This document shows, one piece after another, positions 35,229-42,969 of a stretch of DNA of 57,768 bases. The position numbers and the translations under genes are program-made. The notes under the pieces were generated by a model that saw only the letters and a list, made by a program, of their open reading frames with translations, was not told the DNA's origin and did not search any database. Positions within the stretch are counted from its first letter, which is position 1, and the number at the start of each line of letters is the position of its first letter. The stretch is from the NCBI GenBank assembly GCA_017445025.1, contig JAFSVJ010000060.1, forward strand, positions 1 through 57,768. The letters run 5' to 3'. Origin of the DNA: Abditibacteriota bacterium. GTDB lineage: Bacteria > Armatimonadota > UBA5829.

Positions 35229-36845
35229 TTATTTTACTTTATATATTCCGTAAGAAACACCTTGTGCCTTAAAGACAACTTCGGCACCAGCCTTCTTAGC
35301 TTCTACACGAAGAGATGATATACACTCAAGGGTAGAACATTTGTATTTTACAGGAATTTCAAACTCAAATTTTGTTGGATTTATAAATATTATAAATTTA
35401 TTTGTTTTTATGCTTCTCTCGTATATAAACGGATATTTGTTTTTCTTAACATATATAGGTTTAAGATCACCGTTTGCTTGAAGAGGAACATATTTTTTTC
35501 TTATGGCAATTAACTCTCTAACCTTGCTCAATATGGAATTTGGATCATCATACTGAGCGTTTACTGTGGGAGCGTTAGGGCTATCATCAACAGGAAGATA
35601 TAAATCCTCCGGAGAGCATTTTGAAAAACCCTTATTTGCCCAATCATTCCACTGCATAGGTGTTCGGGACCCTGTTCGAACGGTTCCCCCTTCCTTACTT
35701 GCCAAACCTTCAATAAACTTCATTCCTATTTCATCACCATAGTAAAGGAATGGCACTCCCGGCATTGTAAATTGGAAAGCAAAAAATACTTTCATTTCTT
35801 CGGGAGACAGATGCTTTGAAATTCTGTTTACATCGTGATTACTTGAAAATATGGACATGTATCCTTTATGATTGATATTTTTATAATGTTTGAAATAGTT
35901 TTCAAAGAAACCTTTCGGGTTACCATTTCCGTTTATATCAAATACAGGTTTAGGGGGTTTAAATTCACCGGGCAAATTAAATCCCCACACATCTCTGACA
36001 AGACTGTCTTCAATGAAAGGAATGCCTGATTGCATTTCAAAATCACAGTGGAAACCGGCTTTTATGGCAATGGAGGGATCTCCCCATTCTGATACGAGAA
36101 TTGCTTCGGGATATTCAGTGTCGTACATCTCCCTAAATTCTCTCCATAATCTTATTATTCCTCTGTTGTTTACATCTCTTTTAACAAGACTTGATGCCAT
36201 ATCAACACGGAAACCGTCACATCCCATGTTAAGCCAAAATCTCATTATATTTTTAATCTCTTCAACAGTAGACCTGGGACCTTCAGCATCAACAGGCTGT
36301 TCCCATTCATACTTTGGTTTTTCATAACCATAATTAAGAGCCGGTTGATTGTAGTAGAAATTAGTTTTATATGCACCTCTTTGTGAATATCCGGTCACAT
36401 AATAATCTTCATCTCTGTTAAGTTCCGGATCCCCTTTCCACATCATATATGGGGACCAAATATATCTGTCAGAATATTCATTTTTCTCAACTTTTTGGCT
36501 CTCTTTAAACCAAGAGCATTCAAGTGAAGTATGTCCTGCCACAAGATCAATTATAACATGCATACCTCTCTTGTGAGCTTCTTCAAAAAGCCTTTTGGCA
36601 TCATCATTATTTCCGTAACGAGGAGCAATTTGATAAAAATCGGTTATATCATAACCTGCGTCATTAAAGGGACTTACATACCAAGGGTTAAGCCAAATTC
36701 CGTCGCAGCCTATATTTTTAATATAATCAAGTTTTTCAATAATTCCTTGAATATCCCCTATTCCATCATCATTTGAATCATAATAACTTTGAGGATATAC
36801 TTGATAAAATACACAATCTTTTAACCATTGAGTTGATCTTTTCAT
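35229..36845 (-). CDS. GH13 alpha-glucosidase-like enzyme
   Basis: 538 aa, cytoplasmic (no signal peptide). Glycoside hydrolase family 13 (alpha-amylase clan), oligo-1,6-glucosidase/alpha-glucosidase type. Start VFYQVYPQSYYDSNDDGIGDIQG. Catalytic residues: nucleophile Asp in GCDGFRVDMASS, acid Glu in LVSEWGDPS, and the stabilising Asp in SSNHDVNR. Region I reads DLVAGHTS where the usual His is present. C-terminal beta domain from about residue 450. The partner gene at 36857 is a tandem duplicate, with an 85-residue identical block but divergent residues about 225-330. It likely hydrolyses short alpha-glucosides or sucrose/trehalose-like sugars; the exact substrate is not resolved. Confidence 0.85.
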   Translation of the reverse strand: MKRSTQWLKDCVFYQVYPQSYYDSNDDGIGDIQGIIEKLDYIKNIGCDGIWLNPWYVSPFNDAGYDITDFYQIAPRYGNNDDAKRLFEEAHKRGMHVIIDLVAGHTSLECSWFKESQKVEKNEYSDRYIWSPYMMWKGDPELNRDEDYYVTGYSQRGAYKTNFYYNQPALNYGYEKPKYEWEQPVDAEGPRSTVEEIKNIMRFWLNMGCDGFRVDMASSLVKRDVNNRGIIRLWREFREMYDTEYPEAILVSEWGDPSIAIKAGFHCDFEMQSGIPFIEDSLVRDVWGFNLPGEFKPPKPVFDINGNGNPKGFFENYFKHYKNINHKGYMSIFSSNHDVNRISKHLSPEEMKVFFAFQFTMPGVPFLYYGDEIGMKFIEGLASKEGGTVRTGSRTPMQWNDWANKGFSKCSPEDLYLPVDDSPNAPTVNAQYDDPNSILSKVRELIAIRKKYVPLQANGDLKPIYVKKNKYPFIYERSIKTNKFIIFINPTKFEFEIPVKYKCSTLECISSLRVEAKKAGAEVVFKAQGVSYGIYKVK

Positions 36846-36856
36846 TAATACACCTC

Positions 36857-38506
36857 TTAAATGTTTTTCTTTTTAACATAATAGTTAGTTTCTTTGTCTA
36901 AGATTTGGAAAATACCGTAAGAAACTGCTTTAACTTTAAACTTAATACATCCTCTTCCTCTCTTGGCTGTGACTCTCATAGAGGAAATGTCACTTATGAT
37001 TTTAGCCTTATAAGGAATTTCTATTTCATAGTTAAATTTGGTAGGATTAATTACCACAATTATTTTCCTTTTGCCGGAATTTCTTTCGTAAACAAAAGGA
37101 TATGTATTGCTTTTGACATATAAAGGATTAATACCACCGTTTGCTTGGAGAGGCACATATTTTTTCCTTATGGCAATTAACTCTCTGACTTTGCTTAATA
37201 TGGAATTAGGATCGTCATATTGAGCATTTACTGTGGGAGCGTTTTCGCTGTTATCAACAGGAAGATATAAATCCTCAGGGTTGGCATTTGAAAATCCTTT
37301 ATTAGCCCAATCATTCCACTGCATAGGGGTTCGAGACCCTGTCCTTAAAGATCCCCCTTCTTTGCTTAAGCCATCTATATAATTCATTCCTATTTCATCA
37401 CCATAGTAAAGGAAAGGAACACCCGGCATAGTAAACAGAAAAGCAAAAAAGACTTTCATTTCGTCAGGAGATAAAAACTTGGCAAGCCTGTGAACATCGT
37501 GGTTTCCTGAGAACATGGAAATATAACCTTTCTTTTCTGTTTCTTTTAAATGGTTCATATAATTTGTAAAGAAAGACTTAGGGTCACCTTGTCCTTCAAA
37601 ACTAAACACAGGAGGAGGAAACTTATTGGCACCGGGCATATACCATGCCCAACAATCTCTCACAAGATTATCGTAAGTATAAGGTCCACCGGCATCTAAA
37701 CCAAAATCACAGTGAAAACCTGCTTTAATGGCAATAGGAGGGTTTCCCCATTCTGATACAAGGATTGCTTCTGGATATTCTTTATCAAACATTTCTCTGA
37801 ATTCCTTCCACAATCTTATAATTCCTTTATAATTTTTATCTCTTTTAATAAGACTTGATGCCATATCAACACGGAAACCGTCACAACCCATATTAAGCCA
37901 AAATCTCATAATGTTTTTAATTTCTTCAACAGTAGCTCGAGGACCTTCGGCATCCACAGGCTGTTCCCATTCGTATTTGGGCTTTTCATAACCATAGTTA
38001 AGTGCCGGTTGGTTGTAGTAGAAATTGGTTTTATATGCACCTCTTTGTGAATATCCCGTCACATAATAATCTTCATCTCTGTTAAGTTCCGGGTCACCTT
38101 TCCACATCATATATGGAGACCAAATATATCTGTCAGAATATTCATTTTTCTCAACTTTTTGGCTCTCTTTAAACCAAGAGCATTCAAGTGAGGTATGTCC
38201 CGGCACAAGATCGATAATAATATGCATATCTCGCCTGTGGGCTTCTTCAAAAAGCCTTTTGGCATCATCATTAGTTCCGTAACGAGGAGCCACATTGTAA
38301 TAATCGGTTATATCATAACCGGCATCATTAAAAGGACTTACATACCAAGGGTTAAGCCATATAGCGTCACAGCCTATATTCTTTACATAATCTAATTTTT
38401 CAATTATACCTTGAATATCCCCTATACCATCATTATTGGTATCATAATAAGTTTGAGGATAAATCTCATAAAAAACACAATTTTTAAGCCATTTAGGACA
38501 TCTCAT
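36857..38506 (-). CDS. GH13 alpha-glucosidase-like enzyme (tandem duplicate)
   Basis: 549 aa, no signal peptide. Same fold and motifs as the neighbour: VFYEIYPQTYYDTNNDGIGDIQG at the start, DLVPGHTS, nucleophile in GCDGFRVDMASS, acid Glu in LVSEWGNPP, Asp in SGNHDVHR. The middle segment (about residues 225-330) differs from the paralogue, including GLDAGGPYTYDNLVRDCWAWYMPGA in place of the other's sequence. This is where substrate-binding loops lie in GH13. The two may split a mixture of related glucosides. It is 11 bases before the other GH13 gene and 18 after the HAD gene. Confidence 0.85.
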   Translation of the reverse strand: MRCPKWLKNCVFYEIYPQTYYDTNNDGIGDIQGIIEKLDYVKNIGCDAIWLNPWYVSPFNDAGYDITDYYNVAPRYGTNDDAKRLFEEAHRRDMHIIIDLVPGHTSLECSWFKESQKVEKNEYSDRYIWSPYMMWKGDPELNRDEDYYVTGYSQRGAYKTNFYYNQPALNYGYEKPKYEWEQPVDAEGPRATVEEIKNIMRFWLNMGCDGFRVDMASSLIKRDKNYKGIIRLWKEFREMFDKEYPEAILVSEWGNPPIAIKAGFHCDFGLDAGGPYTYDNLVRDCWAWYMPGANKFPPPVFSFEGQGDPKSFFTNYMNHLKETEKKGYISMFSGNHDVHRLAKFLSPDEMKVFFAFLFTMPGVPFLYYGDEIGMNYIDGLSKEGGSLRTGSRTPMQWNDWANKGFSNANPEDLYLPVDNSENAPTVNAQYDDPNSILSKVRELIAIRKKYVPLQANGGINPLYVKSNTYPFVYERNSGKRKIIVVINPTKFNYEIEIPYKAKIISDISSMRVTAKRGRGCIKFKVKAVSYGIFQILDKETNYYVKKKNI

Positions 38507-38524
38507 ATATAAACTCCTATAACA

Positions 38525-39400
38525 TTAAAACAAATATGTAATTAATTCTTTTGCATCCAAAAAATCAGGGATAATTATATCCGCACCTACCCCCAAAAGC
38601 CTGCTTTTCTTTCTCTCGTCTATTTGTCTGTTGAGATTCTTCTCATCAATGGCAATACCTACGGCATAACCACCAACGCTTTTAACGGCTTCTATCTCCA
38701 CAAAACCGTCACCGAACCCCAAAAGCACCTCTCCGGAGAGATTGTTTTCTTCCAAAATATTCTTTATAACAAGGGCTTTTGAAGATTTTTTGTAATCATC
38801 AAGAGCACCATAGATATTATCACCAAAAAACTCATCCACCCCTAACAGATGTGCTTCTTCTTTACAAAAGTGATCATCGGTTCCGCTGGCACAATACATA
38901 GTCACGCCTTTTTCTTTAAGACCTCTTAACATATCTAAAGTCCCGGGCACCAATAACTCTTCTCTTTCAATGGTTTTATTTCGAAGGCCTTCCCGCCTAT
39001 CATTAATTTTAACCATTAATCTGTCGGAATATTCCTTTTTATAGTCCAAAGGCTCCAGTGGAATGCCTCCACGTTTCTTGACTTCCTCGGCTAAATCTAT
39101 CATTTGATAAATGGTCTGTTTTCCTGTAGTTTCTAATATTAAAGTATCAATAAATTTAGTTAACTCTTCATCACTTTCATGGTTAGGAGTTGATTTTAAT
39201 ACCTCAAACATAAGACCAAACATTATGGTCTGCCAGCCCTCTCTAATTAAGCTGAAAGTTCCGTCAAAATCAAATAATGCGTGGGTAAAATGCCCTCTTC
39301 CTTCGCTTCTTATAACCTCAATTTTGGTATTGGGAATAAATTCTCCCTTTGCATTTGGGTCATAAGCCTCATAATAATCTTTTTCCAAATAATCTGCCAT
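38525..39400 (-). CDS. HAD-superfamily phosphatase of sugar operon
   Basis: 291 aa from ATG 39400, which has a GAGGA Shine-Dalgarno; a TTG one codon upstream is less likely. HAD motif I is FDFDGTFSLIREGW with both aspartates, motif II the Ser of YCASGTDDH, and motif IV GFGDGFVEIEAV. A helical cap of about 100 residues lies between motifs I and II. It presumably dephosphorylates a sugar phosphate. It leads the operon HAD - GH13 - GH13 - unknown - PfkB, all spaced by under 20 bases. A weak -10 (TATATT) is the only promoter-like sequence upstream. Confidence 0.75.
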   Translation of the reverse strand: MADYLEKDYYEAYDPNAKGEFIPNTKIEVIRSEGRGHFTHALFDFDGTFSLIREGWQTIMFGLMFEVLKSTPNHESDEELTKFIDTLILETTGKQTIYQMIDLAEEVKKRGGIPLEPLDYKKEYSDRLMVKINDRREGLRNKTIEREELLVPGTLDMLRGLKEKGVTMYCASGTDDHFCKEEAHLLGVDEFFGDNIYGALDDYKKSSKALVIKNILEENNLSGEVLLGFGDGFVEIEAVKSVGGYAVGIAIDEKNLNRQIDERKKSRLLGVGADIIIPDFLDAKELITYLF

Positions 39401-39494
39401 CAATATCCTCTAAATATAATCTAATCCAAAAAAAAATCATAATCGTAGCGCTTTATGCATTATGGATTATTCATTAAGTTTGCACAAATTCAAT

Positions 39495-40061
39495 CTACCA
39501 GCCACCAAAATCATAATTATTACCGCTGTTATTTAACAAATCTTCTTCTTTCTTTTGTGGAATTATTTCGTTATTATTAAGATCTTTCAAATACGGATTT
39601 TCCGAATATTTAAATTTGACATTAGGGTCAAAATTTTTGGTATCTTCTTCTTTTTCTCTTTCCTGCAATGCCAAAACACCTAAAACTTGTTTTAAAGATT
39701 TATCTTTATTAGTCCTTGAATAATAATAGTAAGCTCCAAAAGCAAAAGCAGCAATCAAAATAAAAATTATAGCCAAAATCACACAGCCGGATATTTTTAC
39801 TCCATCTTCACTTTCCTCTTGTATATTTCCAACATATTCTAATTTTTTAAATTCGGCAGCTTTTTTTGCTGCCTCACTGATTTCTTGTTTTCCCGCCAAT
39901 GCTTCCTGTGAAGATGCACTTAAATTCTGCCCTTCTCTTGTTAACTTTCTTTGAGTCAGGCGATTTTGCTCTAACATTTCGCTGACTTTTCTTCCACAGT
40001 TTTTACATTCATCAGCTTCGTCAGGTATGGGTTCCCAACAGAATTTACATATTTTACTCAT
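39495..40061 (-). CDS. Zinc-ribbon membrane protein
   Basis: 188 aa. An N-terminal zinc ribbon, CKFCWEPIPDEADECKNCG (two CxxC pairs, residues 5-22), is followed by a helical charged segment with a heptad-like pattern. One membrane helix (CVILAIIFILIAAFAFGAYYYY) lies at about 93-114, then a low-complexity tail with Lys/Asp/Asn. No family recognised. It follows the radical SAM gene set by a 411-base gap on the same strand. Function unknown; a link to the radical SAM system is only positional. Confidence 0.55.
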   Translation of the reverse strand: MSKICKFCWEPIPDEADECKNCGRKVSEMLEQNRLTQRKLTREGQNLSASSQEALAGKQEISEAAKKAAEFKKLEYVGNIQEESEDGVKISGCVILAIIFILIAAFAFGAYYYYSRTNKDKSLKQVLGVLALQEREKEEDTKNFDPNVKFKYSENPYLKDLNNNEIIPQKKEEDLLNNSGNNYDFGGW

Positions 40062-40247
40062 ATCATATACCTATAAGATCAATGAATACCCTGTAAATTA
40101 AATAGTAAATAAAGAATATAAGGTATAAAATAAAAATTATATCTGTTAACAATAGGGAAATGCTAAATTAAAATATAATATTTTTTATTTCATATTTTTT
40201 ATTTAATATAGTGTATTATTATAGCATTATTAATTAATTTATCCCAC

Positions 40248-40440
40248 CGTGCCGCGTTCCCGGGAATCTCTAAACCCATAAGTAAAGAGAAGGTGGTAGG
40301 ACACACTCTGAACAAGTGTGGTGCTATATAAATGTATAAAGACACATATATTGACAGCACCGGCTTTCACTGTCAGCATTATCCCCCAATAATAAAAGTG
40401 TCGGTTTTGGATTAAGCGGGAATACACTCGAACAGGGCAG
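40248..40440. ncRNA. Candidate structured RNA of unknown class
   Basis: GC-richer island in a 411-base gap. On the plus strand it holds nested stems: TGCC/GGCA with TTCCCG/CGGGAA as outer helices, CCACC/GGTGG around TCTCT/AGAGA, CACACT/AGTGTG, GGTGCT/AGCACC, and CCG.CACT.ATTAT/ATAAT.AGTG.CGG. I checked by eye for T-box, tmRNA, 4.5S and 6S signatures and found none. The stems could fold on either strand. Bases 40062-40247 are A/T-rich with nothing else seen, and AAAAATC is repeated at 40446-40470. Confidence 0.35.
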
Positions 40441-40472
40441 GAATTTAAAAATCAAAAATCAAAAATCAATAA

Positions 40473-41546
40473 TTAAAATTCGGTTTTTCCGGCATCTATT
40501 AATTCCATAACTTTTTCAGCCATATCAACGGTTTTATTAACTTCACTTTTATTTGTTTCATAACCATTCTTTCTCAAAACCAAAACTGATACATCCTTAG
40601 AGTTTTTGGTTTCATCAGATAAAACATAATTACCGACAATAGCTTTAAGATCCTTCTTTACAGCATTATATTTGCCTATAAGATCATAATCTTTTTTGGC
40701 TAAAATAACACAATAAGTATAAGGACATTGCCCGTTTGGACCCTTATTGGTTTGAGTTTGAACCTGAATACAAAGGAAATTAGGATTAATGGTCTTGTTT
40801 TTAAAAACAGTTTTCATATTAAGAGGCACATTGGCAACCTTAGCAACTTCAAGAGTCTTTTCCGTATACCAATCACTGCCCTCTTTATCATTTAGGCCTT
40901 GTTGTTGTTCCATAGCCAATAAAAGTTTATCAGGCTTAAAGTATTCTACTCCTCCGGTGCAAAATACAGCATAAGCAATTAAACAAATTGAAATCACAAA
41001 GAAAAGAGATTTTTCCGCAAAGTCATCACTGTCTGATTTCTCGGAAGAGGAGCCCTTTTTGTTCCAACCGTGAGGAATTAACTTTTCTACCTCTTGGTCA
41101 TCACTTTGAACTACCACTGTAGAATCTGTAGAAAGAGCTTTAGCCGTGTTGTTATCCTTAGGCACAGCCCAAACAGCTATAAGAAAAGCTACAATAGCTA
41201 TGGGTATAATTATCCAACAGCCGATTTTTCCCTTCTTTGCCTTTTTAACATTTTCAAACTTAGAAGCGGCTTTTTCTATTACATCTTTGTTTACGGTTTT
41301 CCATTCGGTCACCTTAAGATCCTTAGGTTTTGGACCTATAACCTCGGTTTTCTTCCACAAAAAACCTGCTGCCACAGCTACTAAAACATATCCTATCCAT
41401 ATAGACCAACCGGAAAAGAAAACACACCAAAATGCAACAAGAATCAATACACCGGCAATAATCTTTTTCATAAGGTCCTTATCCCCTGCAGCTGCGGGGG
41501 TTGCGGGAGCATTAACATTTTTATTAGTTTCTTTTGTTTCACTCAT
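40473..41546 (-). CDS. Membrane protein of the radical SAM locus
   Basis: 357 aa from ATG 41546 (AGAGGT Shine-Dalgarno). Hydrophobic segments at about residues 22-62 (two helices, IIAGVLILVAFWCVFF and WIGYVLVAVAAGFLW), 115-135 (GCWIIIPIAIVAFLIAVWAV) and 185-205 (FFVISICLIAYAVFCTG). The first 20 residues are Thr/Ala/Asn-rich and the last 130 are soluble with no motif I know. It starts 4 bases past the radical SAM stop, so it belongs to the same unit. Function unknown. Confidence 0.7.
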   Translation of the reverse strand: MSETKETNKNVNAPATPAAAGDKDLMKKIIAGVLILVAFWCVFFSGWSIWIGYVLVAVAAGFLWKKTEVIGPKPKDLKVTEWKTVNKDVIEKAASKFENVKKAKKGKIGCWIIIPIAIVAFLIAVWAVPKDNNTAKALSTDSTVVVQSDDQEVEKLIPHGWNKKGSSSEKSDSDDFAEKSLFFVISICLIAYAVFCTGGVEYFKPDKLLLAMEQQQGLNDKEGSDWYTEKTLEVAKVANVPLNMKTVFKNKTINPNFLCIQVQTQTNKGPNGQCPYTYCVILAKKDYDLIGKYNAVKKDLKAIVGNYVLSDETKNSKDVSVLVLRKNGYETNKSEVNKTVDMAEKVMELIDAGKTEF

Positions 41547-41550
41547 AATA

Positions 41551-42969
41551 TTACCTCTTTTGATTAATCTCATCAAAAGCTTCTTTCAGCTCGTCATAAC
41601 CCATATAATCAAAATAAATGGGGCAAGCACCTGTGCAAACATTAAAATGTTCACACTTTTCACAAGTGGGGTGAGCATATTTCTTATCTCGCCAATAAGA
41701 AGCCTTCTTTCCCTCCCACACTTTCTCAAAACCGGACTTTAATATATTACCAACTGCTTTAGGCAAACTTGAACAGGGAAGCACATCACCGTTAGGAGCT
41801 ACAGAGAGAAGTCCGTCACAGGCGGCACAACTCTTTCCTCCCAATCTTGACTTTACCGGATTATAAATACAGTAAGGAGTAGGTGAATACCACATAAATT
41901 CAATGTCAAGCTCCTTGGCCTTTTTCTGTATATGATCTACAACAGGAGCAATATCTGTATATGTCACAGAAAGGTCCGCAGCCACAGTAGATTTGGTGGG
42001 GATACACAAATTCATAGAAAACCTTTTTGTTCCTAAGGTTGAAATAAATTCCACCAACTCATCAACATGTGGCACATTCAATTGGTTTAAGGTTGTATTT
42101 GTATGGACATGCACATCTGTTTTTAAGAACAACTTCACAGCATTAACGGTTTTCTCAAAAGAACCCTTAACCTGTGTTAGATTGTCGTGAACTTCAGCAG
42201 TTCCCCCTTCCAAACTTATCTGGGCACTTTTAAGTCCCGCATCAATAAGCTTGTTAATATAATCTTCTGTGAGCATAGTCCCATTGGAAATAAGATTTAC
42301 TCTCAAACCTATCTCCGTAGCGTATTCAACAAGCTCACACAAGTCCTTTCTTAATGTGGGCTCTCCACCTGTAAAACTAACAGAGGGAACTTCAGCATCA
42401 AACTTTATCATGTGAAGAACTTTCTTGGCTTCTTCCGTAGTCATATCTTTTAAAATTGTATCAGAAGAAGTTTTACCCACAGTGGATTTGTAGGAAATAC
42501 CTTTTAAAGTTTCTTGAAACTTTTCCTTGGCATTGGCTAAGGTTAAAGGCTCTCTCTTACAATTACAACCCGCATAGCAAAAACGACATGCCAAATTACA
42601 CTTATATGTCAAAGCAATTTCACTTAAAACAGGAAGAGTATTGTGAGGGCGTGTAAATGTGGTCATCTCCACAGCCTTTCGTTTGTCTGCATGAGTTAAA
42701 TTTCCCGCAACCAAATCTCGTAGGTCACAGAAAAAATAGTGCATATCATCAATTACATTTTGAGGGACATTGTCACCAAACTTTTCTGCGAGAATGGCTT
42801 TTATAGACTTTCCCTCAAGCATTTCCTTCATAATATGAAGGCCTGTTTTGTTTAATTTATAAGCTTGATTGGGGATAAGAATCAACAGCTCATCTTTAAG
42901 CCTAACATATACGTAAGGCTTAATGTTAGCTATGAGTTCGTCTCCCCAACAGAGTTCCTCAAGTGTCAT
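41551..42969 (-). CDS. Radical SAM/SPASM enzyme with PqqD-like domain
   Basis: 472 aa from ATG 42969. The start codon shares a base with the upstream stop (TAATG), and no cysteine-rich upstream extension is needed. Residues 10-90 look like a PqqD/RRE peptide-binding domain (PYVYVRLKDELLILIPNQAY, then GKSIKAILAEKFG). The radical SAM cluster ligands are Cys 124, 128 and 131 in CNLACRFC, followed by an unusual insertion after CNCK. The C-terminal SPASM region has GKSCAACDG, LPCSSL and CEKCEHFNVCTGACP for auxiliary Fe-S clusters. Enzymes with this build modify Cys-containing peptides. The probable substrate is the repeat tail encoded just upstream. Confidence 0.88.
   Translation of the reverse strand: MTLEELCWGDELIANIKPYVYVRLKDELLILIPNQAYKLNKTGLHIMKEMLEGKSIKAILAEKFGDNVPQNVIDDMHYFFCDLRDLVAGNLTHADKRKAVEMTTFTRPHNTLPVLSEIALTYKCNLACRFCYAGCNCKREPLTLANAKEKFQETLKGISYKSTVGKTSSDTILKDMTTEEAKKVLHMIKFDAEVPSVSFTGGEPTLRKDLCELVEYATEIGLRVNLISNGTMLTEDYINKLIDAGLKSAQISLEGGTAEVHDNLTQVKGSFEKTVNAVKLFLKTDVHVHTNTTLNQLNVPHVDELVEFISTLGTKRFSMNLCIPTKSTVAADLSVTYTDIAPVVDHIQKKAKELDIEFMWYSPTPYCIYNPVKSRLGGKSCAACDGLLSVAPNGDVLPCSSLPKAVGNILKSGFEKVWEGKKASYWRDKKYAHPTCEKCEHFNVCTGACPIYFDYMGYDELKEAFDEINQKR

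Noticed and set aside
27222..39400. Phage, transposase or integrase genes
   Set aside because: None found by reading the proteins; the paralogues fit local duplication rather than a mobile element.
40248..40275. T-box-like string CCACCGTGCCGCG
   Set aside because: The T-box antiterminator reads GGTGGNACCGCG; neither strand matches in the right order, and no specifier loop or aminoacyl gene is present.
40239..40427. 62-codon minus-strand reading frame in the structured intergenic island
   Set aside because: No start signals, composition not coding-like, and it overlaps the RNA stems.
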